A stretch of DNA of 64,000 nt, from positions 2,108,001 to 2,172,000 of the forward strand of contig NZ_CP109199.1 of the NCBI RefSeq assembly GCF_036250065.1, written 5' to 3'. The translations under genes were made by a program, and so were the position numbers. The notes below the pieces were generated by a model. That model had not been told where the DNA came from, did no database searches, and saw only the letters and a program-made list of their open reading frames with translations. Shown in pieces: positions 8,421 through 16,621 of the stretch (its first letter is position 1; every line of letters begins with the position of its first letter). This DNA is from Micromonospora sp. NBC_01699 (GTDB taxonomy: Bacteria > Actinomycetota > Actinomycetes > Mycobacteriales > Micromonosporaceae).

Positions 8421-9524
8421 CTATTTGAGCAGCACCGGGCCGGCGTCGATTCGGGTCCGCAACAGCAGGTACGGCTTCCGTCGGCGGTCCACCCCGCCCT
8501 GGTAGTCGGGTTGGCGGTGCAACTGGTTGGCGATGACGTACAGGTGTCCGTCGGTGGCGACCGACATGGTGTCCGGCCAGAGCAGCCGGGAGTCGCGGGC
8601 AACCGTCTCCAACCGCCCATCCGGATACCGGCGCAGGATCGCGTTCTGCTCGTACGCGGTCAGGTAGATCCGTCCGGCGTCGTCGCTTTCGAGACCGTCG
8701 GAGGCGGAGCCCTTGTCTCCCTCGTCGACGACGGTCGCCGCCACCTGGGCGTCGTCGAGTCCCCGGTCGAGCAGCGCGTCCACCGAGACGCTGTGCAGCC
8801 GACGGGCGGCCAGCGCGCAGTAGTAGAGCCGGCTACCGTCGGCGGCGATGGCGATCCCGTCCGATCCCATGGTCAGCGGGGTAGGTGGGCCGTCGGCCGG
8901 TCGTTTCAGCAGCTCCCGACCCTCCACCAGGGGGTGGAACGCGATCGGCGGCTCGGCCCTGGTGGACGGGTGGTCGTGCAGTCGTCGCCACGCGTCGCCG
9001 GTGGCCAGGTCGACCACGATGATCCCGTTCGGGCCGCTGCCGGTCGAGTCGGTGACGAAGGCGGTGCCGGCGGCGCCGCGCCGCAGGTCGAACCGCACGT
9101 CGTTGATGTACGAGGTGGGCAGCGCGACGTCGGTCGGCAGGACGATCCGCTGGGTCACGGTGTCGGTGTTGAGGTCGACGCAGACGAGTTTCGGCCCGCC
9201 ATACCGGGTGGGTGCGAACATCGGGCTGCCGGTGTCGACCACCCAGAGCCGGTCGGCGGGGTCGACCACGACGCACTGGACGCAGACGAACGCCTCCGGG
9301 TCGTCGTCACCCGCCGGGCTGTTCGTGGCGAGGTCCGGGTAGGGCGCGATGTTCCCGTCGCGTACCTCGGCGACGGAGGCGGTCACCCGGTCGCCCCACT
9401 TCGGGAAGTTGACGAAGATCCGGCCGGTGTGCGAGACGGCCACCCCGGTCGGCATCGGGCCGGTGAAGGTGGCGACCACCTCCAGGTCGCCGTAGGGCTC
9501 GTCGGTGGTGAAAGGCTCGCTCAT
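8421..9524 (-). CDS. Major royal jelly/yellow-family beta-propeller protein
   Basis: I chose the ATG at 9524 because residues upstream of it in this frame are arginine/proline-rich shadow sequence and a GAGGGGG ribosome-binding stretch precedes it. The 367-residue product resembles bacterial MRJP/yellow (dopachrome-conversion) proteins, which form a six-bladed propeller related to SMP-30/gluconolactonase. Supporting segments are GVAVSHTGRIFVNFPKW, DRLWVVDTG, GSDGIAIAADGSRLYYC and TVARDSRLLWPDTM. There is no signal peptide. The biochemical role of bacterial members is poorly known; sugar lactone or small-molecule binding is plausible. A perfect 12-bp palindrome just upstream suggests specific regulation. 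Confidence 0.75.
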   Translation of the reverse strand: MSEPFTTDEPYGDLEVVATFTGPMPTGVAVSHTGRIFVNFPKWGDRVTASVAEVRDGNIAPYPDLATNSPAGDDDPEAFVCVQCVVVDPADRLWVVDTGSPMFAPTRYGGPKLVCVDLNTDTVTQRIVLPTDVALPTSYINDVRFDLRRGAAGTAFVTDSTGSGPNGIIVVDLATGDAWRRLHDHPSTRAEPPIAFHPLVEGRELLKRPADGPPTPLTMGSDGIAIAADGSRLYYCALAARRLHSVSVDALLDRGLDDAQVAATVVDEGDKGSASDGLESDDAGRIYLTAYEQNAILRRYPDGRLETVARDSRLLWPDTMSVATDGHLYVIANQLHRQPDYQGGVDRRRKPYLLLRTRIDAGPVLLK

Positions 9525-9540
9525 CGGCCGTACCCCCTCG

Positions 9541-9552
9541 GTGTGATCACAC
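9541..9552. promoter_or_regulatory. Palindromic operator candidate upstream of the propeller gene
   Basis: GTGTGATCACAC is a perfect 12-bp palindrome, 17 bases upstream of the ATG at 9524. A half copy, TGATCACAC, lies at 8406-8414 before the acetyltransferase start, hinting that one repressor controls both. The neighbouring MarR-type gene is a natural but unproven candidate, although its own upstream palindrome is different. Confidence 0.4.
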
Positions 9553-9607
9553 TCCCGGCGGGTACTTCCCCCATCCGTTCCGCGAAAACCGTACGGGCCG
9601 GTTCGGG

Positions 9608-10018
9608 TCAGCGGGCCGGCGCACCGGGGGCCTCGATCCGGTCGGTCGGGGTCGCGCCGGGGTCGGTGCGGCCGAGTGCCCCGCCCAGGTCGGGGCGGTC
9701 GTCTGGTCGGCCGTACCGCTCGGGGTCGAGCTGGTGTCCCAGATCGCGCAGCAGCGCGCGTACGTCCGCGAGCCGGCCCGGGTCGAGCCCGGCGGCGAGC
9801 CCGTTCGCCCATTCGGCCTGGCGGGCCTCGACCTCGGCCAGCGCGGTCCGGCCGGCGGCGGTCGGGGTGAGCAGTTTCGCCCGGCGGTGTCGCGGGTTGT
9901 CGATCAGGTCGACCAGCCCGTCGCGGGCGAGCGCGTCGGCGGTCTGCTGCACGCTCTGCCGGGTCAGCCCCATCGTCCGGGCGACGTCGGCGACGGTGCT
10001 CGGCCGGTGGTCGATCAT
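9608..10018 (-). CDS. MarR-family transcriptional regulator (start unclear)
   Basis: The product contains the MarR winged helix: the DNA-reading helix region is TVADVARTMGLTRQSVQQTADALARDG and the wing follows in NPRHRRAKLLTPTAAG. From the ATG at 10018 it is 136 residues. However, typical MarR sequence continues upstream of that ATG in frame (LTAARWQVLG), back to a TAA at 10091-10093. Between that TAA and 10018 there is no ATG, GTG or TTG codon, only CTG. Either translation starts at a CTG inside the palindrome, or the N-terminal dimerisation helix has been lost. The C-terminal 30 residues are proline- and arginine-rich and probably disordered. Ligand and targets are unknown. Confidence 0.7.
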   Translation of the reverse strand: MIDHRPSTVADVARTMGLTRQSVQQTADALARDGLVDLIDNPRHRRAKLLTPTAAGRTALAEVEARQAEWANGLAAGLDPGRLADVRALLRDLGHQLDPERYGRPDDRPDLGGALGRTDPGATPTDRIEAPGAPAR

Positions 10019-10077
10019 GCCGAGGACCTGCCAGCGGGCGGCGGTCAGGCCGGCCGGCCGGGCGGGTGAGCCGGTCT

Positions 10078-10107
10078 GGCGAGTTGACAGTTACCTGTCA
10101 ACTCGCC
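10078..10107. promoter_or_regulatory. Perfect inverted repeat at the MarR gene start
   Basis: Arms 10078-10090 and 10095-10107 (GGCGAGTTGACAG and its complement) pair perfectly over 13 bases around TTAC. It contains TTGACA-like sequence on both strands. It lies directly at the 5' end of the MarR frame, where an autoregulatory operator is expected. Confidence 0.55.
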
Positions 10108-10123
10108 AGGACCATGCTCGGGG

Positions 10124-10165
10124 CCGCAGGCCGGCGGCGGGGCTGATGGAGCCGCCGGCCTGCGG
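10124..10165 (-). terminator. Terminator-like hairpin after the X-Pro peptidase gene
   Basis: Arms 10124-10138 and 10151-10165 (CCGCAGGCCGGCGGC and complement) form a perfect 15-bp GC stem with a 12-base loop, 44 bases beyond the peptidase stop. There is no T-tract, as is common for actinobacterial terminators. Confidence 0.55.
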
Positions 10166-10208
10166 ATTTCCCGTGGAACGCCAACTGCGCGGGAGACGTC
10201 CCGGGGGC

Positions 10209-12101
10209 TTACAGTCCGGCGGCGTGCGCGGCGGCGGTGCCACCGACCACGGGCAGGACGATGTTGCTGCTCTTCAGTGCGACCTCGATGTTCGCCCGGC
10301 TCTGGTCGGCCTGGCTGGAGTACTGCGGGTAGCTGCCGACGATGATCACGCCGACCCGGTGACCGGGCTGGAAGACGTAGTCCTCCGGCAGCAGCGGGAA
10401 GTTGAAGTTGTACGCCTGACCCGGCACCAGCGGCACCGCGGTCCGGATCGACTGTCGGTTCTGTGCGTCCATGACGCCCTTGGTGACCAGCTCGTAGTCG
10501 GCCGTCGCCACCCGCTTCTGGGTCTGCTTGTAGCAACCGTCGTCGGTCGGGCTGCTCTCGCCCCAGCAGTCCTGGGTCTCCAGCGTGATGATGCCCTCGC
10601 CCGACATCCGGTGGGCGACCCGCTCGGCGGTGCCGTAGTCGACCAGGATCGCACCGAAGTTGGTGTCGGTCTGGTTGGCCGAGGCACGCAGCTGCACGAC
10701 CGGCGTACCGGAGATGTGCAGCGGCGCGGTGAGCGGGGCGGACAGGAACGCCAGCCGGTTCGGCTGCACCGCGTCCGGGTTCAGGATCATCGTGTTCTGG
10801 CTCTGCGTCGGGCTGTCCGTGAACGCGCCGTTGACCGGCTTCGTCGTCGGGACCAGACCCAGGCCACCGGCACCGGTGGTACCCGGCTGGAGGAAGATCT
10901 CGGTGTCCGCCTTGCCCGGCACCGGCCAGTCGGCGTACGTCTCCCACACGTCGGCGGAACGCTCCAGGTCGACCCGGGGCTCCTCCATGATGCCGTTCTG
11001 CACACCCTGGAGCCAGAAGTCGAACCAGCGGTGCAGGGTGTTCACCCACACCTCGCGGCGGGAGTCGAACGGGTCGACGTGCCCCTCCTGCGACAGCCAC
11101 AGCTTGCGCGGCACGTTGTTCTCGGCCAGCGCGTACCAGAACTTGCTGAAGTGGTCCGGCCGTACGTTGTCGTCGTTCAGGCCGTGGTAGAGCAGGACGC
11201 TCGCGGTGACGTTGCCAGCCTTCTTGACGTAGCTGCGCTCGTTCCAGAAGGACGTGTAGTCACCGGTCTCGTCACCGTCGGCGGCGGCCATCGCGTCGCG
11301 TACCGGCTTGCAGTAGTCCCGGCGCTCCGGGTTCGTGACCGTGTTGGCCAGCGAAGCCACGTAGCTGTTGCCCCGGGTGATAACGCCGTTGCTGCGGACG
11401 TAGTCGTAGTACTCGGTCGGACCGCTGATCGGCACGATGGTGGTGAGGCCCTTGACCCCGGTCACCGCCGTCGACATGGCCAGCGAGCCGTCGTACGACT
11501 TGCCGATCATGCCGGTCTTGCCGTTGTGCCAGTCCGCCTTGATGACCTGACCGGCGGCGTTGCGGGCGGTGGCCCGGCCGTTCAGCCAGTTGATCGCCTG
11601 CTTGGCGCTCAGGTTGTCCTGGTTGGCGTTGGTGGTCGGGCAACCGGTCGAGTTGTTGGTGCCCACCATGTCCAGCAGGATCACCGCGTAACCGCGCGGC
11701 ACGAAGTAGTTGTCGTAGAACAACGGCCACTTGTCGAGCAGGCCGTCGCCATCGATGTCGGCCTTGCACTCGGACTCGTTGCCCCGGCAGACCGTCGAGT
11801 AATAGGGACTGGCGTCCATGACGACCGGCACCTTCAGGCCATTCGCGGTGGCCCTGGGGCGCATCACGTCGAACGCGATGATGTCGCGCACGCCGTCGTT
11901 GTCGCTGTCGAAAGTGGAGTCGATGAAAAGTCGTTCCCGGATGGCGTCGGCGTAACCGAAGACCGGCTGCGTCACGCCGTCCTGTACGACGATCGCGGGA
12001 GTGTCGACGGCGAGCGCCTGTGGCGCCGCCCCGACGACGGCGAGCGCGGCCACGGGGAGTACGGCGATACCCGTACGCCACAGCCTGCTGATGCGACCCA
12101 T
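10209..12101 (-). CDS. Secreted CocE/NonD hydrolase, X-Pro dipeptidyl-peptidase (S15) type
   Basis: The 630-residue protein starts with a signal peptide (MGRISRLWRTGIAVLPVAAL, cleavage likely after ALA at about residue 31). An alpha/beta-hydrolase domain follows, with the nucleophile Ser202 in GKSYDG, an acid in HGLNDDNV and the histidine in SQEGHVDPF. A C-terminal jelly-roll domain ends the chain, typical of CocE/NonD and PepX proteins. Known S15 members release X-Pro dipeptides from the N terminus of peptides; others are esterases. The GKSYDG motif and the DIDGDG insertions favour the peptidase group. Being exported, it may work with the M6 protease and the hydroxyproline genes elsewhere in the window. 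The gene stands alone with its own terminator. Confidence 0.85.
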   Translation of the reverse strand: MGRISRLWRTGIAVLPVAALAVVGAAPQALAVDTPAIVVQDGVTQPVFGYADAIRERLFIDSTFDSDNDGVRDIIAFDVMRPRATANGLKVPVVMDASPYYSTVCRGNESECKADIDGDGLLDKWPLFYDNYFVPRGYAVILLDMVGTNNSTGCPTTNANQDNLSAKQAINWLNGRATARNAAGQVIKADWHNGKTGMIGKSYDGSLAMSTAVTGVKGLTTIVPISGPTEYYDYVRSNGVITRGNSYVASLANTVTNPERRDYCKPVRDAMAAADGDETGDYTSFWNERSYVKKAGNVTASVLLYHGLNDDNVRPDHFSKFWYALAENNVPRKLWLSQEGHVDPFDSRREVWVNTLHRWFDFWLQGVQNGIMEEPRVDLERSADVWETYADWPVPGKADTEIFLQPGTTGAGGLGLVPTTKPVNGAFTDSPTQSQNTMILNPDAVQPNRLAFLSAPLTAPLHISGTPVVQLRASANQTDTNFGAILVDYGTAERVAHRMSGEGIITLETQDCWGESSPTDDGCYKQTQKRVATADYELVTKGVMDAQNRQSIRTAVPLVPGQAYNFNFPLLPEDYVFQPGHRVGVIIVGSYPQYSSQADQSRANIEVALKSSNIVLPVVGGTAAAHAAGL

Positions 12102-12369
12102 GCAGTTCTCCTTTTAGGTCAGAAGCTTCGACAGGTTAGGCGTCGGCGTGCAAGGATCGCCATCTTCAGCTGTAGGAATTTGTTCGTTCACCGTTCGACC
12201 CGGCGACACCACCGGACGTCTCGTCGCCACCCGGATGACATTTCGACGAATGACGAACGCCTGGGCGGATCTTTTCCGACAGCTGTTCAGCGGGCTGATC
12301 GGCTCGTTCGTGGCAGGGTGTTGATCTGCCCGGACAGCGGGCGAGCACCTAGTCACGCAGGGAGTTACC
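12102..12369. other. Divergent intergenic region
   Basis: This 268-bp stretch separates the divergent peptidase and glycosyltransferase genes. It is noticeably less GC-rich than its surroundings and should hold both promoters. I see no convincing gene or strong palindrome in it. A GGGAG ribosome-binding site ends it, just before the GTG at 12370. Confidence 0.4.
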
Positions 12370-13677
12370 GTGGTCCATCCCGACCTGCAGGCCGAGAAAG
12401 TAGACCACGAGCCCCCCAAAGCTGCCATTCCCGGCCAATTTGGCCGGGGCGCTCCGGTCCGGCGGGAGATTCCCGCGCATCCCGCCGGACCGGGCGCCGG
12501 CTGGCGTCCGCTGCGCATCGCAATGATCGGGCAGAAGGGCATGCCGGCCACCTACGGCGGGATCGAGCGGCACGTCGAGGAAGTGGCCAGCCGGCTCGCC
12601 AGCTACGGCCACGAGGTGACCGTCTACTGCCGGGAGAGTTACGGCAGCATGCCGCTGGACCGGTACCGGGGCGTACGGCTGCGCCAGGTCCGTACGATCG
12701 CCAGCAAGCACCTCGACGCGATCGTGCACGCGGCCACCTCGACGATGGCCGCGATGGTCGAGCGGCCCGACATCGTGCACTACCACGGCCTCGGACCGGG
12801 CCTGGTCGCCCCGCTGCCCCGCTGGCTGTCCCGGGCACGGGTGGTGCTGACCGTGCACGGGCTGGACAACCAGCGGGACAAGTGGGGTGTCGGCGCGCGG
12901 GCCGTACTCGGCAGCGCCCACTGGATGAGCGGGTATGTCCCGCACCGGCGGATCGCCGTCTCGCGCGGGCTCGCCGCCCACTACGACACCCGGTTCGGCC
13001 GTCCCACCAGCTACATCCCGAACGGGGTCAACCCGGCCCGACCGTTGCCGGCCCGACAGATCGGGGCCCGGTTCGGGCTGACCCCCGGCGGCTACCTGAT
13101 CCTGGTCGGCAGGTTGGTGCCGGAGAAGGCGGCCGACCTGCTGATCCGGGCGTTCCGTCGCAGCGGCACCACCATGCGGCTGGCGATCGTCGGCGGCTCC
13201 TCGTTCACCGACGACTTCGTGGCGAAGCTGCGCCGGGAGGCCGACGGGGACGAGCGGATCGTCTTCACCGGCTTCGCCTACGGTGACCTGCTCGCCGAGC
13301 TGTACGCCAACGCCGCCGGCTTCGTCCAGCCGTCCCGGCTGGAGGGCCTGCCGCTGACCCTGCTCGAAGCGGCCGCGTACGGGCTGCCGGTGGTGGCCAG
13401 CGACATCGCGCCGCACGTGGAGGTGCTGGAGTCCGACGCACCGGGGCAGCGGCTGTTCCGCGACGGCGACGAGGACGACCTGCTCCGGGCGCTGGCCCCG
13501 GTGCTGGCCGACCCGGCCGCCGAACGCGCCGGCGCCGAGACACTACGCGACCGGGTGACCGAAATGTACAGCTGGGACACCGCCGCCCGCGACCTGGAGC
13601 GCCTCTACCTCGACCTGGCCCGCGTCCCCACCCGCCGAGCCCGCGCCCGCCTGTCCACCAGCACCCCCACCGCCTGA
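12370..13677 (+). CDS. Glycosyltransferase family 4 (GT-B)
   Basis: The 435-residue protein has the two Rossmann-like domains of GT4. The acceptor-side loop is GQKGMPATYGGIERHVEEVA (about residues 56-75), the donor-side strand is LILVGRLVPEKAADLLIRAF, and the retaining EX7E region is RLEGLPLTLLEAAAYGLPVV. The first 50 residues are a charged extension without a clear role. The GTG start follows a GGGAG site. The opening motif is shared with WcaI/WbnK-like enzymes that transfer deoxyhexoses or hexosamines in polysaccharide assembly. It is the first gene of the surface-polysaccharide cluster; the sugar it transfers is unknown. Confidence 0.85.
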   Translation: MVHPDLQAEKVDHEPPKAAIPGQFGRGAPVRREIPAHPAGPGAGWRPLRIAMIGQKGMPATYGGIERHVEEVASRLASYGHEVTVYCRESYGSMPLDRYRGVRLRQVRTIASKHLDAIVHAATSTMAAMVERPDIVHYHGLGPGLVAPLPRWLSRARVVLTVHGLDNQRDKWGVGARAVLGSAHWMSGYVPHRRIAVSRGLAAHYDTRFGRPTSYIPNGVNPARPLPARQIGARFGLTPGGYLILVGRLVPEKAADLLIRAFRRSGTTMRLAIVGGSSFTDDFVAKLRREADGDERIVFTGFAYGDLLAELYANAAGFVQPSRLEGLPLTLLEAAAYGLPVVASDIAPHVEVLESDAPGQRLFRDGDEDDLLRALAPVLADPAAERAGAETLRDRVTEMYSWDTAARDLERLYLDLARVPTRRARARLSTSTPTA

Positions 13678-13978
13678 CCCCATCCGCCCCCCGCCCCCCG
13701 CCCCCGCCCCCCCGCCCCTCGGCCCCCGCGCCGATCTTGCACTTGTGGCTGTGCACGAACCGGGATCAGTGCCCTGATTCGGGCGCCACAACTGCAAGAT
13801 CGGCGGCGGAAGGGGGTGGGGACGGGGTGGGCGGGGCGGGAATGGGGCAGGGGTGGGGCGGGATGGGACGGGGCGGGGCGGGACGGGGGGAGGATGGGGC
13901 GGTCGGCGTAACGGCTACTTCTGGTGGGTGAGCGATCGGGGCTAGATTGAACCGATCTTCGTGCCGGGGGGAGTGGCG
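13678..13978. repeat. Intergenic C-rich/G-rich tracts around a palindromic element
   Basis: About 50 bases of almost pure C runs (13681-13725) precede, and about 100 bases of G-rich sequence (13808-13905) follow, a palindromic element at 13730-13804. The strand asymmetry is extreme, and many runs of four to six G occur within short spacing. No gene is convincing here. The ribosome-binding site of the next gene is at the end. Confidence 0.6.
13730..13804. repeat. Extragenic palindrome, CTTGCACTTGTGG family, copy 1
   Basis: Arms 13730-13749 and 13785-13804 pair over 20 bases with one mismatch; the core is GATCTTGCACTTGTGGC. The 35-base centre can extend the stem (CGGGATCAG against CTGATTCGG). 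A second copy with the same core is at 46522-46598. It follows the end of a gene and may act as a transcription terminator. Confidence 0.75.
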
Positions 13979-15544
13979 ATGGCCGCACCCGGCAGCGGCG
14001 GGGGCAGCGTCGATTCGGCTTCAGTGGGACCGGTGGAACAACACACGCAGCAGGTGGTCGGCGTACGCGGTGGCGATGCGCCGACGGCGGGCGCCGATCC
14101 GATCCGGGGCGGTACGGCCGCCCGGGTCCTCGTCGGCGCCGCCGCGGTGGTCGCCGCGGTCATCGCCGTTGCCGCCGGACTGGCGATGGCGGACGGTGAC
14201 CGCAGGGGCGTGGTGCTGCCGATCGCCGCGGTCGCCGGGATCGCGGTGGCGGTGCTCGCCCTGACCCGGTTCGCCGGGTACGTGCTGCTGATGCTCGCCA
14301 TCCGATCCTGCGTCGACCTGTTCAAACTCACCGGACCGAGCGCCGGCCAGGCCGGAGCCGCCGAGGGGGGTCGGGCCACCGACCCGTCCACCCTGCTCGC
14401 CGTGCTGTTCCTGCTCGCCGCCGGACTCTGGCTGGCCGCCCAGTTGAGCCGGCACGGCCGGCTGCGGGGTTCGCCGCTCGGCTGGGCCATGCTGCTGGTC
14501 GGCGCGACCAGCCTGGTCAGCGCACTCGGCGCGGCCGTACCGGCGAACAGCCTGCTCGAAGCGTTGCGGATCCTCACCGTGGTGGTGATGTTCGTGGTGC
14601 TGGAACAGCTCATGCCGGACACCTCGGCGATCCGCCGGGTCCTGCTGGCCTGCTACGTCTCGCTGGCACTGACGCTCGGCTACACCGTGCTGCTGTCGCT
14701 GCTCGGAAACCCGCCGGCCGAGGTGAAGGGCAGCTTCACCCGGATCAGCGGTACGTTCAGCCAGTCGACCACGTTCGGCCGCTACCTGATGTTCATGGTG
14801 ATCTTCGGCTTCGCGGTGTACCGGTTCCTGCGCCGACGGCTGCGGGTCGTACTCGGGGTGCTGCTCGGGTTGTCGCTGATCTTCCTGCTGCTGACCAACA
14901 CCCGCAGTGCCATTCTCGGCGCGGCGATCGGACTGGTCGTGGTGGCCGTGCTGCACCGCAGCAAGCGAATGCTGGTGACACTCTGCGTGGTGGCGGTCGC
15001 CGGGGTGACCCTGGTGCCGGCGGTCGGCGACCGGTTCGCCCAGCTCGCCGACTCCCGCGCGGTCGGCGGCGGCCCGACCGGCAACACCCTGGCCTGGCGG
15101 ATCGGCTACTGGACCGAGATCGTCACCCTGGCCAACCGCAACCCGTTGACCGGCATCGGGCCGAACATGACCCAGCGCGAGACCGACGAGGCGAAGAAGC
15201 CGCACAACGACTTCCTCCGGGCGTACGTCGAGACCGGGCTGCTCGGCCTGCTGGCGTACCTGGCGATGCTGGTCGCCTTCCTGCACACCGCCCGTACCGC
15301 CCTGCGGCGGGCACCACCGGGCAGTTTCGAGCGCGGCGTGGCGGTCGGCTTCGCCGGCTGCGCCACCGCCTTCGTGGCGGTCAGCGCCGCCTCCAACGTC
15401 ATTTCCAACGTGGTCACGCTCTGGTACTTCGTCGCCTTCGCTGCGGCGGCCAGCGCCATCGCCCGCCGGCCGGCGGCGGCACCGGCCGGGGAGCAGCCGC
15501 GGAGCACACCCGTCCCGTCGCACGCAACGACAGCATTGGGGTAA
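13979..15544 (+). CDS. O-antigen ligase/Wzy-type polymerase, polytopic membrane protein
   Basis: I start at the ATG at 13979, six bases after GGGGAG; the frame also has GTG codons at 13961 and 13973. The 521 residues carry about 12 hydrophobic segments. A large extracytoplasmic loop in the second half contains LTGIGPNMT and KKPHNDFLRAYVETGLLG, the wzy_C/O-antigen ligase signature. FTRISGTFSQSTTFGRYL and LTNTRSAILGAAIG are also typical. Such proteins polymerise or ligate lipid-linked glycan units on the outer face of the membrane. It heads a compact series with the chain-length regulator and flippase. The first 40 residues are cytoplasmic and low-complexity. Confidence 0.85.
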   Translation: MAAPGSGGGSVDSASVGPVEQHTQQVVGVRGGDAPTAGADPIRGGTAARVLVGAAAVVAAVIAVAAGLAMADGDRRGVVLPIAAVAGIAVAVLALTRFAGYVLLMLAIRSCVDLFKLTGPSAGQAGAAEGGRATDPSTLLAVLFLLAAGLWLAAQLSRHGRLRGSPLGWAMLLVGATSLVSALGAAVPANSLLEALRILTVVVMFVVLEQLMPDTSAIRRVLLACYVSLALTLGYTVLLSLLGNPPAEVKGSFTRISGTFSQSTTFGRYLMFMVIFGFAVYRFLRRRLRVVLGVLLGLSLIFLLLTNTRSAILGAAIGLVVVAVLHRSKRMLVTLCVVAVAGVTLVPAVGDRFAQLADSRAVGGGPTGNTLAWRIGYWTEIVTLANRNPLTGIGPNMTQRETDEAKKPHNDFLRAYVETGLLGLLAYLAMLVAFLHTARTALRRAPPGSFERGVAVGFAGCATAFVAVSAASNVISNVVTLWYFVAFAAAASAIARRPAAAPAGEQPRSTPVPSHATTALG

Positions 15545-15549
15545 CAAGC

Positions 15550-16599
15550 GTGGAGATCGTCGACTACCTGCGGGTCGCCCGGCGGCGGCTCTGGGTACTC
15601 GTGGGGGTGCCGGTGCTCGCCACCGGCGTGGCGGCCGGCATCGTGCTGCTCGCACCCCAGCAGTACAGCGGCACCGCGTACGTGGCCGCGCCGGCCCTGG
15701 TCGGCGGTGCGGCCGGGACCCAGTACAGCGGCACCCAGGCGGCCAATCAGTTCGTCGCGGCGTTCGGCGCGGCGGTCACCTCACCCCGCGTCCTGGCCGA
15801 CGTGGCCGCCGACACCGGCGTGGTGCCGGAGCGGCTGCGCGACGGGCTGACCGTCACCCAGGTCGGCGCGAGCAGCCAACTTGAGGTGCGGTACGCCGCC
15901 ACCAAGCGGGCGAACGTGGCCCCGGTGCTCACCGCGACCACCACCCGCGCCCTGGCCTTCCTCTTCTCCTCCCAGGTCGGCATCGCCACCGGGGAGGTCG
16001 AGGCGGCCAACGCCGACGTGACCGCGGCGACCAAGGCGATCGGCGACTGGGAGAAGCTGAACAAGGTCTCCCAGCCGGACCGGATCTACCAGGCCACCCT
16101 GGGCGAGCTGACCAGCCTGCGGCAGCAGCGGCTCTCCATGCAGGCGGTCGGCAACGGCCGGGGGGCCGACGCGGCGGCCGACGCCATCGCCGCCGCACAG
16201 AAGAAACTCGACGAGCTGGGGCCGAAGCTGCCCGACTACCAGGCGCTGCTCGCCCAGCGGGACGCGGCGACCGGTGCGCTGTCCCAGGCCAGGCAGGGCT
16301 TGCAGGCGGCTCGGGCGCAGACCCAGGCGGCCGACCCGGCCCAGGTGACCAGCATCGGGCAGGTGCACGCGGTGAGCCGGCTGAGTGAACTGATCCGTAC
16401 GGCGCTGCCGGTGGCCGGTGCCGGGGTGCTGCTCGGGGTGCTGCTGGTGGGCGTACTCGAACTGCTGTCGCGGGGTCGGGCCGCGCTGCGCCCGACGGCC
16501 CGGCCGACCCCGGCCCCGGCGGCCATCGGCGCCCCGGCCGACGCGCCGCCGGCCGACGTCCCGGCCCCGGTCGACACCGCGACCCCGGTCCGGTCGTGA
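15550..16599 (+). CDS. Wzz-like polysaccharide chain-length/co-polymerase protein
   Basis: The 349-residue protein has the two-membrane-helix plan of the Wzz family. It opens with EIVDYLRVARRRLWVLVGVPVL (first membrane segment), then an extracytoplasmic domain with a coiled-coil stretch (about residues 150-260, rich in Ala/Gln/Leu heptads). A second membrane segment lies near residues 285-305 (LPVAGAGVLLGVLLVGVLEL). There is no C-terminal BY-kinase domain; the tail is an Ala/Pro-rich cytoplasmic segment. Its role would be to set chain length together with the Wzy protein encoded five bases upstream. Confidence 0.8.
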   Translation: MEIVDYLRVARRRLWVLVGVPVLATGVAAGIVLLAPQQYSGTAYVAAPALVGGAAGTQYSGTQAANQFVAAFGAAVTSPRVLADVAADTGVVPERLRDGLTVTQVGASSQLEVRYAATKRANVAPVLTATTTRALAFLFSSQVGIATGEVEAANADVTAATKAIGDWEKLNKVSQPDRIYQATLGELTSLRQQRLSMQAVGNGRGADAAADAIAAAQKKLDELGPKLPDYQALLAQRDAATGALSQARQGLQAARAQTQAADPAQVTSIGQVHAVSRLSELIRTALPVAGAGVLLGVLLVGVLELLSRGRAALRPTARPTPAPAAIGAPADAPPADVPAPVDTATPVRS

Positions 16600-16621
16600 C
16601 CGGGCGGGACCGGACCGCCGG

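Noticed and set aside
8379-13286. A very long open plus-strand frame across several minus-strand genes
   Set aside because: Its translation is Arg/Gly/Val/Asp-rich and without domains. It mirrors the codon bias of the propeller, MarR and peptidase genes on the other strand, all of which have clear family motifs.
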